Assembly: GCA_017622875.1 (NCBI GenBank)
Contig: JAGAQG010000047.1
Span: 1 to 64,000 of the forward strand
Reading direction: 5' to 3'
Length of the DNA stretch: 64,000 nt
DNA from: Lachnospiraceae bacterium
GTDB lineage: Bacteria; Bacillota; Clostridia; Lachnospirales; Lachnospiraceae
In this document: in pieces, positions 9,596 through 17,582 of the stretch
Position numbering within the stretch: position 1 is the first letter of the stretch
Layout of the letters: each line of letters starts with the position of its first letter
Made by a program: the position numbers and the translations under genes
The notes under the pieces: model-generated
Databases searched by the model: none
The model's input: only the letters and a program-made list of their open reading frames with translations
Told to the model about the DNA's origin: nothing

Positions 9596-9910
9596 TTATC
9601 TCTGCTTAAATGTGGAACATTCAGTCTGCCCGCAAGTGCTTGCTTTGGAACCTGAGATATCAACGCTGTCAGCGGTACAATAATGATGGCTGTTATACGT
9701 ACAGTTTTCTACATCACATTTGATACCTGTCTTACGTTCAGGACTTCCATGAAGCGCATTAGAAACAGCTCCTTTTTCCTTTGCAAAAGAGCTGCAGCAT
9801 GTCATATCACTATTTAACGCACCCTTGCCGGAAACCTCGATTTCTTTTAAACAGCAAAGCTTATCTTCATTGTGAACACAAGTACATACAGTACATCCAA
9901 GATTTGTCAT
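9596..9910 (-). CDS. DUF1540 cysteine-rich protein
   Basis: 104 aa with two related cysteine clusters: CTVCTCVHNEDKLC near the N terminus and CDVENCTYNSHHYC near residue 65. Each is followed by a Cys-x-x-(Phe/Thr)-type tail, consistent with two DUF1540 units that probably bind metal. The function of the family is unknown; it is frequent in clostridia. The ribosome site (GGAGGT) is on the minus strand 8 nt before ATG. It has no obvious operon partner, converges on the purL terminator and diverges from the infC promoter. Confidence 0.85.
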   Translation of the reverse strand: MTNLGCTVCTCVHNEDKLCCLKEIEVSGKGALNSDMTCCSSFAKEKGAVSNALHGSPERKTGIKCDVENCTYNSHHYCTADSVDISGSKASTCGQTECSTFKQR

Positions 9911-10064
9911 GGTAATTACCTCCGCATATTAATCATAGTCCGGGAATTTCAACAAAAATTCCCGAAAATACATTACTTCAAAAAAATAGAAGTTGCAATT
10001 TTAGTCTGTCCAAACTATAATAAAATATGTGTGCAAAGAAGTTTAAAAAACTTCAAAAATTATA

Positions 10065-10093
10065 TTGACATTGTAGAGGTAAAGTGCTATTAT
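10065..10093 (+). promoter_or_regulatory. Sigma-A promoter of infC-rpmI-rplT
   Basis: Consensus TTGACA (10065-10070), a 17-bp spacer, then TATTAT (10088-10093). Transcription would start near 10100, giving a leader of about 180 nt before infC. The rest of the gap from 9911 to 10064 shows nothing recognisable. Confidence 0.85.
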
Positions 10094-10099
10094 GTCATA

Positions 10100-10282
10100 G
10101 GTAAAGAAAGTAGAGTATCCACTCTCACCAGGCACAAACGAGTGACCATGGTTCAATATTTGATAAACAGCATCGAGGGATGATTGCGCTGTTTATGAGT
10201 ATGTTGGGTGGATAGAACGTCTATTCACTTTTTTTATTGTTTGAAATGGATAAATGTATTTGACTCATGGAGGTGCAAGACA
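10100..10282 (+). promoter_or_regulatory. L20-type ribosomal leader with terminator/antiterminator
   Basis: The layout matches the Firmicute infC leader family (L20 leader). Two mutually exclusive pairings are visible. The 5' segment TATCCACTC (10116-10124) can pair with GGGTGGATA (10206-10214). Alternatively GTGGATAG (10208-10215) pairs with CTATTCAC (10221-10228), giving a hairpin followed by a run of eight T (10229 on), an intrinsic terminator. A third helix AAACAGC...GCTGTTT (about 10166-10197) lies between. By analogy with Bacillus, L20 protein would favour termination and so repress the operon; that is inferred. Confidence 0.85.
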
Positions 10283-10789
10283 ATTAGCGATTTAATGATT
10301 AACGAACAGATTCGTGACAAAGAAGTAAGAGTTATCGGAGCAGATGGCGAAATGATCGGCATCATGTCTTCTAAAGAAGCCCAGGCGTTAGCAAGAGAAG
10401 CAGAGTTAGACCTCGTTAAGATTTCTCCAAACGCAAAACCACCGGTTTGTAAGATCATCGACTACGGTAAATATCGTTACGAACAGGCTAGAAAAGAAAA
10501 AGAAGCCAAAAAGAAACAGAAAACAATCGAAATCAAAGAAATCCGTCTTTCTCCAAATATTGAGGAAAACGATTTGAACACAAAGGTTGCCAATGCAAGA
10601 AAATTCCTCACAAAGGGCGACCGTGTAAAAGTAACACTTAGATTCCGCGGACGTGAAATGGCACACGTACAGAGCAGCAAACAGATCTTGGATGTTTTTG
10701 CTGAAAAGTTAAAAGATGTGGCCGTTGTAGAAAAAGCGCCAAAGCTGGAAGGTAGAAACATGTCAATGTTTTTAACTGAAAAACGTTAG
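10283..10789 (+). CDS. infC: Translation initiation factor IF-3 (AUU start)
   Basis: 168 aa beginning with ATT at 10283 (read as fMet), then SDLMINEQIRDKEVRVIG. GGAGGTG at 10269-10275 lies 7 nt upstream, a perfect ribosome site for ATT. The next ATG (10295) is too far in and would remove conserved residues. AUU starts in infC are known from E. coli and Bacillus, where IF3 discriminates against its own start codon and represses itself. IF3 binds the 30S subunit and prevents subunit joining and wrong starts. It is first of infC-rpmI-rplT. A longer frame open from 10208 would run through the leader and is rejected. Confidence 0.93.
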   Translation: MSDLMINEQIRDKEVRVIGADGEMIGIMSSKEAQALAREAELDLVKISPNAKPPVCKIIDYGKYRYEQARKEKEAKKKQKTIEIKEIRLSPNIEENDLNTKVANARKFLTKGDRVKVTLRFRGREMAHVQSSKQILDVFAEKLKDVAVVEKAPKLEGRNMSMFLTEKR

Positions 10790-10846
10790 TTCACTAACGA
10801 AAGTTAAAATATATAGAAAAGCAAACATTACAGGAGGACTAAACAT

Positions 10847-11044
10847 ATGCCAAAGGTAAAAACAAGCAGAGCAGCTGCAAAACGTTTCAAAAAAACAGGA
10901 TCAGGTCAGTTAAAAAGATTTAAAGCTTATAAGAGCCATATCTTAACAAAGAAAACTACAAAGAGAAAACGTAATCTTCGTAAAGCAACTATTACAGATG
11001 CAACAAATGTAAAGAACATGAAGAAGATTTTACCTTATTTATAA
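10847..11044 (+). CDS. rpmI: Ribosomal protein L35 (bL35)
   Basis: 65 aa, very basic, with the family hallmarks [20 protein letters not shown] and a C-terminal [10 protein letters not shown]. It is a 50S subunit protein. The ribosome site AGGAGG precedes ATG. It lies between infC and rplT in the universal Firmicute order and is covered by the upstream L20 leader. Confidence 0.97.
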   Translation: MPKVKTSRAAAKRFKKTGSGQLKRFKAYKSHILTKKTTKRKRNLRKATITDATNVKNMKKILPYL

Positions 11045-11066
11045 GATTTGAGGAGGAAAGAAAGAC

Positions 11067-11426
11067 ATGGCTAGAATTAAAGGTGGCTTAAACGCTAAGA
11101 AAAAACACAACAGAGTATTAAAACTCGCTAAAGGTTATAGAGGCGCTCGTTCTAAACAGTACAGAGTAGCAAAACAGTCTGTTATGAGAGCATTAACAAG
11201 CTCTTATGCAGGTAGAAAAGAAAGAAAACGTCAGTTCAGACAGTTATGGATCGCTCGTATCAACGCAGCAGCTAGAATGAACGGTTTATCTTACAGCAAA
11301 TTTATGCACGGCTTAAAATTAGCAGGCGTAGAAATGAACAGAAAAGTTCTCGCTGATTTAGCAGTTAATGATGCAGCAGCTTTCACAGTATTAGCTGAAA
11401 CAGCAAAAGCAGAATTAAACAAATAA
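11067..11426 (+). CDS. rplT: Ribosomal protein L20 (bL20)
   Basis: 119 aa, basic, beginning [20 protein letters not shown] with the [13 protein letters not shown] core typical of the family. It is needed early in 50S assembly. It is also the probable feedback repressor acting on the leader at 10100-10282, as shown for Bacillus. It lies 22 bp after rpmI behind a GAGGAGG ribosome site and is closed by a terminator. Confidence 0.97.
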   Translation: MARIKGGLNAKKKHNRVLKLAKGYRGARSKQYRVAKQSVMRALTSSYAGRKERKRQFRQLWIARINAAARMNGLSYSKFMHGLKLAGVEMNRKVLADLAVNDAAAFTVLAETAKAELNK

Positions 11427-11479
11427 GTCATGCTTATTGAACTGCTAATGTTCAATAAGATTCATTAGTGTGTTATTGT

Positions 11480-11509
11480 GGGGGAGTGTTGTAAGACGCT
11501 CCCCTTTTG
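11480..11509 (+). terminator. Terminator of infC-rpmI-rplT
   Basis: Stem GGGGAGTGTT (11481-11490) / GACGCTCCCC (11495-11504) with a GTAA loop and two G-U pairs, followed by TTTTG. Confidence 0.85.
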
Positions 11510-11570
11510 TAATGAAGTTCTGCGGGCTTTGTCGAGAAGTCTGTTTTATAGATAGAAAGAAGGAAAAAAT

Positions 11571-12638
11571 ATGACAAAAATTGAAATCGTATCCGGATTC
11601 CTTGGCGCAGGTAAGACAACACTGATCAAAAAGCTTTTAAAAGAAGCATTTGCTGGTGAAAAACTGGTTCTTATCGAAAATGAATTTGGTGAAATTGGCG
11701 TTGATGGCGGTTTCTTAAAGGAAGCTGGAATTGAAATTACAGAAATGAACTCCGGTTGTATCTGCTGCTCTTTAGTGGGCGACTTTGGCACAGCTTTAAA
11801 AGAAGTTCTTGAAAAATATGCTCCGGACCGTGTAATTATCGAACCTTCAGGCGTTGGTAAATTATCTGACGTTGTAAAGGCAGTAGAAGCAGTTGGAGAA
11901 AAAGTAAACAGTTCCGTAACAGTTGTAGACGGACAGAAATGCAATATGTATATGAAGAATTTCGGTGAATTCTTCAATAACCAGATTGAAAATGCTGGAA
12001 CAATCGTAATCAGCCGTACTCAGAAAATGAAAGAAGACAAGCTGGCAAAATGCGTTGCTCAGATCAAAGAAAAAAATGACCGTGCAACGATCATCACAAC
12101 TCCTTGGGATGAAATCGATGGTAAGATCATTGTAAATGCGATGGAACACATCGAACTTGATATGCATGATGATCATCATCACGAACATGATGAAAACTGC
12201 ACATGCGGCTGTCATGATCATGAACATCACGACCATCACCACCACGATCATGACCATCATCATGACCACGACCATAATCACCATCATGAACATGATGAAA
12301 ACTGTACTTGTGGCTGCCACGATCATGACCATGATCACGGACACCACCACCATCACCATGCAGACGAGGTATTCTCCAGCTGGGGCGTTGAAACTCCTAG
12401 AAAATACTCAGAAGAAGAAATTCAGGCAATCTTAAAAGAACTTTCAGATAAGGATGACTGTGGTATCATCCTACGTGCAAAGGGTATCGTACCTTGTACA
12501 GATGGCACATGGTTGCATTTTGACATGGTTCCAGAAGAATATGAACTTCGTCATGGGGAAGCTGATTACACAGGACGTATCTGCGTAATCGGTTCCATGT
12601 TAAATGAAGAAGAACTGAAGAAATTATTTCTTCTGTAA
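11571..12638 (+). CDS. CobW/COG0523-family GTPase with long His/Asp/Cys metal-binding insert
   Basis: 355 aa. The P-loop GFLGAGKTT (residues 8-16) and the family metal motif CICC (Cys63, 65, 66) place it among CobW-type metallochaperone GTPases. Residues about 197-264 are an extraordinary run of His and Asp with two copies of ENCTCGCHDH. This is a metal-binding region much longer than usual. A CobW C-terminal domain follows. Members deliver or insert zinc, cobalt or nickel; which metal is not decided. It precedes a second CobW-like gene by 13 nt with a good ribosome site, so the two are co-translated. No Zur site was recognised upstream. Confidence 0.9.
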   Translation: MTKIEIVSGFLGAGKTTLIKKLLKEAFAGEKLVLIENEFGEIGVDGGFLKEAGIEITEMNSGCICCSLVGDFGTALKEVLEKYAPDRVIIEPSGVGKLSDVVKAVEAVGEKVNSSVTVVDGQKCNMYMKNFGEFFNNQIENAGTIVISRTQKMKEDKLAKCVAQIKEKNDRATIITTPWDEIDGKIIVNAMEHIELDMHDDHHHEHDENCTCGCHDHEHHDHHHHDHDHHHDHDHNHHHEHDENCTCGCHDHDHDHGHHHHHHADEVFSSWGVETPRKYSEEEIQAILKELSDKDDCGIILRAKGIVPCTDGTWLHFDMVPEEYELRHGEADYTGRICVIGSMLNEEELKKLFLL

Positions 12639-12651
12639 TTAGGAGGAAACT

Positions 12652-13599
12652 ATGCAGTTAGGAATGAGAATCCCTGTCTTTGTTGTCAATGGATTTTTGG
12701 AAAGCGGTAAAACTGTATTTGCATTAGATACCATTGCAGACGAATATTTCTCCGATGGAGAAGATACTCTTGTGATCGCCTGCGAAGAAGGGATAGAAGA
12801 ATATGATGAACTTCTGCTTGCAAATCATGGTGCAAAGTTGATCTGTTGTGACAGCAAAGAAGAATTTACAGAAGAGTTTTTAAAAGATGCCCAGAAAAAA
12901 TACAAACCAAGCCAGATCCTTTTGGAATACAATGGTATGTGGGGCATGGATTTGCTTAATACAGTAAGAAAACCACGTGGCTGGTTTCGTGCGCAGCAGG
13001 TAACTATGGTAGATGCGACCACATTTGATGTGTATATGCAGAACATGAAGTCTCAGTTCATGGATATGTGCCGCGAATCAGACCTTGTAATCTTTAACCG
13101 CTGCGAGGAAGGTACAGATGCTCCAAGCTATAAAAGAAATATCCGTGCTGTAAATCCAAGAGCGCAGGTCGCATTCGAAAAAGAAAATGGGGAACCATTT
13201 GAATTTGAAGATGTCATGCCATTTGATGTGGATGCAGATGTGATTGAAATCAAAGAAGAAGATTATGGTATCTGGTACATTGATGCCATGGATCATCCGG
13301 AAAAATATGATGGAAAAACTGTCAAATTTAAAGGAATGATCTACAAACCAAAGGGAATGCCAAAGAACCAGTTCGTACCGGGACGTATGGCTATGACATG
13401 CTGTGCAGATGATACCGCATTTATCGGTTATATCTGTGACGGCGTAGATGCAAGCAAATACCAGACAAGAGACTGGATCATGCTTACAGCAAGCATTACC
13501 ATTGAAGAAAAGGAAGAATACGAAGGAGAAGGCGTTGTGCTTCATGCGAAGGAAATCGCACGTACAGGCGCAGCGGCAGAAGAGTTCGTGTATTTCTAA
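12652..13599 (+). CDS. CobW-like P-loop protein fused to a YcgQ/DUF1980-like domain
   Basis: 315 aa. The N-terminal 200 residues look like a CobW GTPase: P-loop NGFLESGKT at about 13-21, but without the CxCC motif. The C-terminal 100 residues (GMIYKPKGMPKNQFVPGRMA, then MTCCADDTAFIGYIC) resemble the soluble domain of the YcgQ/TIGR03943 family, which in Bacillus accompanies the permease YcgR in zinc-linked loci. It sits 13 nt behind the His-rich CobW gene. A joint role in metal homeostasis is inferred. The permease partner is not present here. Confidence 0.8.
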   Translation: MQLGMRIPVFVVNGFLESGKTVFALDTIADEYFSDGEDTLVIACEEGIEEYDELLLANHGAKLICCDSKEEFTEEFLKDAQKKYKPSQILLEYNGMWGMDLLNTVRKPRGWFRAQQVTMVDATTFDVYMQNMKSQFMDMCRESDLVIFNRCEEGTDAPSYKRNIRAVNPRAQVAFEKENGEPFEFEDVMPFDVDADVIEIKEEDYGIWYIDAMDHPEKYDGKTVKFKGMIYKPKGMPKNQFVPGRMAMTCCADDTAFIGYICDGVDASKYQTRDWIMLTASITIEEKEEYEGEGVVLHAKEIARTGAAAEEFVYF

Positions 13600-13628
13600 A
13601 ACAAAATATATTGATAATTAAAAATTAG

Positions 13629-13675
13629 TAGGGGCTATGCAGAAAGAAAATATCTGTTAGCCTCTATTTTTCTGT
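13629..13675 (+). terminator. Probable terminator of the CobW pair
   Basis: Imperfect stem TAGGGGCTATGCAG / CTGTTAGCCTCTA with an A-rich loop, followed by TTTTTC, 30 bp after the second CobW-like gene. Confidence 0.6.
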
Positions 13676-13703
13676 ATCGTGGGGAATAAAACCATAAAAG
13701 GAC

Positions 13704-13738
13704 AATAAAAAAGCTGTACACTCTTTAATGTACAGCTT
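13704..13738 (-). terminator. Terminator of the tRNA-Leu pair
   Basis: On the minus strand, stem AAGCTGTACA / TGTACAGCTT (10 bp) followed by TTTT and further T, just after the tRNA-Leu(AAG) gene. Confidence 0.85.
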
Positions 13739-13744
13739 ACTTTA

Positions 13745-13828
13745 TGCGGGAAAAGGGACTTGAACCCTCACGTCGTTGCCAACACTAGATCCTTAGTCTA
13801 GCCTGTCTGCCAATTCCAGCATTCCCGC
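13745..13828 (-). tRNA. tRNA-Leu, anticodon AAG (copy 1)
   Basis: 84 nt, class II with a long variable arm. Acceptor GCGGGAA pairs with TTCCCGC and the discriminator is A. The anticodon stem is CTAGA/TCTAG with loop CTAAGGA, so bases 34-36 are AAG, reading CUU. The T-arm is GAGGG TTCAAGT CCCTT. CCA is not encoded. It is identical over its whole length to the plus-strand gene at 18011. Confidence 0.95.
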
Positions 13829-13852
13829 AGACACAAGTTTTAAGATTTTTCG

Positions 13853-13937
13853 TGCGGAAGATGGGACTTGAACCCACACGAGCTAAACGCTCACAAGAAC
13901 CTGAATCTTGCTCGTCTGCCAATTCCGACACTTCCGC
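13853..13937 (-). tRNA. tRNA-Leu, anticodon CAG
   Basis: 85 nt, class II. Acceptor GCGGAAG pairs with CTTCCGC. The anticodon stem is CAAGA/TCTTG with loop TTCAGGT, giving CAG, which reads CUG. The long variable arm and TTCAAGT T-loop are present. It is transcribed with the downstream tRNA-Leu(AAG), 24 bp away. Confidence 0.95.
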
Positions 13938-13966
13938 ATGATGTGTCTTTTCAACTCGCAAAATGT

Positions 13967-13995
13967 ATTCTACATGGTTGAACATAAAAAGTCAA
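13967..13995 (-). promoter_or_regulatory. Promoter of the two minus-strand tRNA-Leu genes
   Basis: On the minus strand, TTGACT (13990-13995), a 17-bp spacer, then TAGAAT (13967-13972), about 30 bp before the tRNA. Confidence 0.75.
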
Positions 13996-14013
13996 GCAAA
14001 ACTTTAAAAAGTT

Positions 14014-14748
14014 TTATTTAAAAAATTTTGCGTACTTTTCAGGCAAATTCACTTCGCTCAGCATACAATCTATATCTTTCAAAGAACACTGTTCATAACT
14101 TGCATAATTGTCAAATTTTCCAGAATCGCACAGGAAAATCTTTTTGGACGCATTTTCCAGCATTGTATTGTGAATGTGAATCTCTTCTCTGGTATGTTCG
14201 TAAAGTTTTCCATCTGAAGAAAGTGCTTTTACAGAAAAAAACAGAACATCTGCATGCGTCTTTGCAAAAATCTCATGAGCATCCTCCCCAATCAGGCAGT
14301 TTCGGTTCGTAGGACTGATATATCCCCCGGAAGCATAAACCTTTAATTTGGATTTTGACATGGTTGTTAAAATTTCAATATTATTTGTGATGATCGTTAC
14401 CTGTTTTTTCCCTACCAGTTCATGAGCAACGAACAGTGCGCTGGAGGACTGATCTAAAAAGATGACCTGACCGTCCTGAACGAAAGATAATGCTTTTTTT
14501 GCAATTTTCTTTTTTTCTGCAATGTGAAGATGAAGACGACTGGAAAAAGGTACAAGTGCAGGGTTCTCTGCAATCAGCTTTACTCCGCCATGAGTTCGTT
14601 TTACAAGTCCATTTAGTTCCATTGCAGTTAAGTCGCGCCTGATGCTGGACTCGCTGGTGTAGAGCAATTTTGCAAGCTCTGCCACGGCCATTTCCTGATG
14701 TTCCTGTAAAAGAAACAGGATTTGCTGTTCTCGTTCTCGTTTGTACAT
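14014..14748 (-). CDS. DeoR-family transcriptional repressor
   Basis: 244 aa from MYKREREQQILFLLQ. The start is chosen because AAGAGGTG precedes it; the frame is open upstream to 14802 without a ribosome site. The DeoR helix-turn-helix is MAVAELAKLLYTSESSIRRDL, cut here to AELAKLLYTSESSIRRDL, at about residues 20-40. The GxxGGVKL-type wing and a C-terminal sugar-phosphate-sensing DeoRC domain follow. It is divergent from the glycerol-3-phosphate dehydrogenase-like operon, so it probably represses that operon in the manner of GlpR. The effector is inferred only. Confidence 0.88.
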   Translation of the reverse strand: MYKREREQQILFLLQEHQEMAVAELAKLLYTSESSIRRDLTAMELNGLVKRTHGGVKLIAENPALVPFSSRLHLHIAEKKKIAKKALSFVQDGQVIFLDQSSSALFVAHELVGKKQVTIITNNIEILTTMSKSKLKVYASGGYISPTNRNCLIGEDAHEIFAKTHADVLFFSVKALSSDGKLYEHTREEIHIHNTMLENASKKIFLCDSGKFDNYASYEQCSLKDIDCMLSEVNLPEKYAKFFK

Positions 14749-14760
14749 AAATACACCTCT

Positions 14761-14847
14761 TAAATGAGCAAATTGTGCGCGATTATCATAATAAAGTGCC
14801 AATTTGCCTATATCTGCACGAATTATTGAATGGTTTTGCTCATTTTA
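14761..14847. promoter_or_regulatory. Inverted pair of putative DeoR operators
   Basis: TAAATGAGCAAA (14761-14772) and its reverse complement form TTTGCTCATTTTA (14835-14847) flank the divergent promoter region, 62 bp apart. The spacing and symmetry fit two sites bound by one regulator with looping. Which bases are contacted is inferred. Confidence 0.6.
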
Positions 14848-14910
14848 TTATACTGGAAATGAAACGAAACGGAAAGAAAAATAACAGGATTTCTAAAGGA
14901 GAATTGCAGG

Positions 14911-16341
14911 ATGTTTGATGTCGTGATTATTGGTGCAGGAGTGATTGGTGGAATGATTGCCAGAACACTTTCGGCATATGATTTAAAGTTATGCATTGCA
15001 GAAAAAGAAAATGATGTGGCGATGGGGGCAACCAAAGCGAACTCTGCAATCGTTCATGCTGGTTTTGATGCGAAACCTGGAAGTTTAAAAGCCAAATTAA
15101 ATGTCAGAGGCTCTGAATTGATGCCCCAAATCGCAGAAGAATTAGGCGTGAAATATGATAATAATGGTTCTTTGGTAATTGGTTTTAGCGAAGCGGATAG
15201 AGAGATTATTAAAGCTCTCTACGAACGGGGCTGCACAAACGGCGTAAAAGGTTTAAAAATCGTAGAAAAAGATGAGCTAAAGAAACTGGAACCAAATCTT
15301 TCTGAAAATGTACTGTGTGCCTTATATGCGCCCACAGGTGCGATTACCTGCCCTTATGAACTGACAATTGCGGCAATTGGAAACGCAATGGACAATGGCG
15401 CGCAACTGGAGCTGAACTTTGAAGTAAAAGAAATTTGCGAAAAAGATGGATATTACGAAGTCCGTTCTGATAAAAAAGTATTGCAAACAAAATATATCAT
15501 TAATGCAGCTGGATTGTATTCTGATAAGATTGCGGCAATGGTGGGAGATACTTCTTTTACTGTGCATCCAAGGCGCGGAGAATATATTTTATTAGACAAG
15601 GAGTGTGGAAATCTGGTATCTCACACAATCTTCAGGACTCCGTCAAAAATGGGAAAAGGAATTCTTGTAACGCCGACTGTGGATGGAAATTTGTTGACCG
15701 GACCAACTTCTGTGGATATTAAAGATAAAGAAGATACATCTACAACAGCGGTTGGTTTTGACAATATCATTCGTCAGGCAAAAGAAAATGTGCCGGATAT
15801 TCCATATAATAAAACAATCACTTCCTTCTGCGGACTTCGTGCGGTGGGAAGTACAGGAGATTTCATTATGAATGCTCCAAAACCAGGCTTTATCAATGCA
15901 GCAGGCATTGAATCTCCAGGCCTTAGCTCAGCTCCTGCGATCGCAGAATATGCAGCAGAACTTTTAAAAGAACAGGGGGCAGTGCTTCTTCCGAAGGAAA
16001 GCTATCATCCGATCAGAGAAGCACAGCATGCTTTTCGAGAAGCAGGCATCGAAGAAAAGAATGAGATGATCAAAAAGGATAAGTCTTTTGGGAAAATTGT
16101 ATGTCGCTGCGAAGCTATCACCGAAGGGGAAATTCTGCGAGCGATTCGTACCAATCCAGGGGCAAGAGATTTGGATGGCGTAAAAAGACGTACCAGAGCG
16201 CAGATGGGACGGTGTCAGGGCGGTTTCTGTAGTCCGCAGATTGTAGAGCTTCTATCAAAGGAGCTTGGGATTCCGTATGAAGCAGTTACAAAGTCTGGAG
16301 AAGGATCTTACATAAATATAGGAAAGACAAAGGAGGTGTAA
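14911..16341 (+). CDS. FAD-dependent glycerol-3-phosphate dehydrogenase-like protein with C-terminal BFD-type Fe-S domain
   Basis: 476 aa. The N-terminal dinucleotide fold VIIGAGVIGGMIA binds FAD, and a DAO-type oxidoreductase domain follows. The C-terminal domain has Cys398-x-Cys400 and Cys435-x4-Cys440, the pattern of a BFD-like [2Fe-2S] site. The GlpA-type architecture and the two downstream genes match the three-gene clostridial/Thermotoga set thought to oxidise glycerol 3-phosphate to dihydroxyacetone phosphate. No glpK or glpF is nearby, so the substrate assignment is by family. First gene of the operon; ribosome site AAAGGAG. Confidence 0.85.
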   Translation: MFDVVIIGAGVIGGMIARTLSAYDLKLCIAEKENDVAMGATKANSAIVHAGFDAKPGSLKAKLNVRGSELMPQIAEELGVKYDNNGSLVIGFSEADREIIKALYERGCTNGVKGLKIVEKDELKKLEPNLSENVLCALYAPTGAITCPYELTIAAIGNAMDNGAQLELNFEVKEICEKDGYYEVRSDKKVLQTKYIINAAGLYSDKIAAMVGDTSFTVHPRRGEYILLDKECGNLVSHTIFRTPSKMGKGILVTPTVDGNLLTGPTSVDIKDKEDTSTTAVGFDNIIRQAKENVPDIPYNKTITSFCGLRAVGSTGDFIMNAPKPGFINAAGIESPGLSSAPAIAEYAAELLKEQGAVLLPKESYHPIREAQHAFREAGIEEKNEMIKKDKSFGKIVCRCEAITEGEILRAIRTNPGARDLDGVKRRTRAQMGRCQGGFCSPQIVELLSKELGIPYEAVTKSGEGSYINIGKTKEV

Positions 16342-16346
16342 GCGCT

Positions 16347-17579
16347 ATGACAGATTTGGTGATCATCGGCGGAGGTCCTGCGGGAATGAGCGCAGCGACA
16401 GCAGCATATGAATGCGGCATCAGAGATATTCTTATTTTAGAGCGTGACGAAAATCTGGGCGGTATTTTGCAACAGTGCATTCATAATGGTTTTGGCTTAC
16501 ACAACTTTGGAGAAGAGCTGACAGGACCGGAATATGCGTGGAAATACGAACAAAAGGTCCGTGAGCTTGGAATTCCATTCAAATTAAATACCATGGTGCT
16601 GGATATTACAGAAGACAAAATAATTACAGCGACCAATGAAGAGGAAGGAATTTTTCAGATTCAGGCAAAAGCAATTGTATTGGCAATGGGATGCCGTGAA
16701 CGTGCAAAAGGTGCATTAAACATTGCCGGAACAAGACCAGCTGGTATCTATAGTGCCGGAACAGCACAAAAGTATGTAAATATGAAAGGCTATATGCCGG
16801 GAAAAGAAGTTGTTATTTTGGGTTCTGGAGATATTGGTCTGATTATGGCAAGACGTATGACACTGGAGGGTGCAAAGGTAAAAGCCGTTTGTGAACTGAT
16901 GCCGTATTCTGGCGGACTTGCAAGAAATATTCAGCAGTGTCTTGTGGATTTTGACATTCCATTATTATTGAGCCATACAGTTGTAGAAGTTCATGGAAAA
17001 GAACGTGTAACAGGTGTTACGATTGCCAAGGTAGATGAAAACAGAAGACCGATCGAAGAAACAAAACAGTACATCAGTTGTGATACACTGCTTCTTTCAG
17101 TAGGTTTGATTCCTGAAAATGAGCTGTCAAAACGTGCAGGAATCAGTCTCGATCATATTACAAACGGTGCAGTGGTAGATCAGGACAGAGAAACAGAGGT
17201 AGAAGGTATTTTTGCTTGCGGTAATGTACTTCACGTACATGACCTTGTAGACTTTGTATCTCAGGAAGCCGCAATTGCCGGAAAGAGCGCAGCAGCTTAT
17301 ATTCAGGGAACTTGCAAGAAGGGTGCAGCAATTACGCTGAAAACTGATGGAAAGATTCGCTATACAGTTCCTCAAAAAATTACAGCAAACAAAGATGTGA
17401 ATGTTTACTTCAGAGTTGCAGATGTTTTTCGTGATGTGCGAATCAATGTTTATAAGGGTGAAGAGATAATCTTCTCAAAGAAAAAAGCAAAGGCTGCACC
17501 AGGGGAAATGGAAAGTATTGTATTAAAAAAAGATTTATTGGAAGGTGCAGAAGAACTTCGGTTTGCTTTGGAGGACTAG
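16347..17579 (+). CDS. NAD(P)/FAD-dependent oxidoreductase (GlpB/HcnB-like partner)
   Basis: 410 aa with two nucleotide-binding folds: IIGGGPAGMSAATAA at the N terminus for FAD, and VVILGSGDIGLIMARR near residue 155 for NAD(P). A GCRERAKG segment between them is typical of this thioredoxin-reductase-like group. It starts 5 nt after the upstream gene (GGAGGTG site) and ends 3 nt before the DUF1667 gene, so the three are translationally coupled. It probably passes electrons from the dehydrogenase subunit to NAD(P). The exact acceptor is not shown. Confidence 0.85.
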   Translation: MTDLVIIGGGPAGMSAATAAYECGIRDILILERDENLGGILQQCIHNGFGLHNFGEELTGPEYAWKYEQKVRELGIPFKLNTMVLDITEDKIITATNEEEGIFQIQAKAIVLAMGCRERAKGALNIAGTRPAGIYSAGTAQKYVNMKGYMPGKEVVILGSGDIGLIMARRMTLEGAKVKAVCELMPYSGGLARNIQQCLVDFDIPLLLSHTVVEVHGKERVTGVTIAKVDENRRPIEETKQYISCDTLLLSVGLIPENELSKRAGISLDHITNGAVVDQDRETEVEGIFACGNVLHVHDLVDFVSQEAAIAGKSAAAYIQGTCKKGAAITLKTDGKIRYTVPQKITANKDVNVYFRVADVFRDVRINVYKGEEIIFSKKKAKAAPGEMESIVLKKDLLEGAEELRFALED

Positions 17580-17582
17580 CAG

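Noticed and set aside
9872..10183. 103-aa frame spanning the DUF1540 upstream region and infC leader
   Set aside because: It crosses the infC promoter and leader and has no ribosome site or family resemblance.
11862..12359. Met/Val-rich frame antisense to the CobW gene
   Set aside because: It is simply the complement of the His/Asp codon repeats.
12136..12435. Met/Thr/Ile-rich frame within the His-rich region
   Set aside because: A frame-shifted reading of the CAC/CAT/GAC repeats of the CobW gene.
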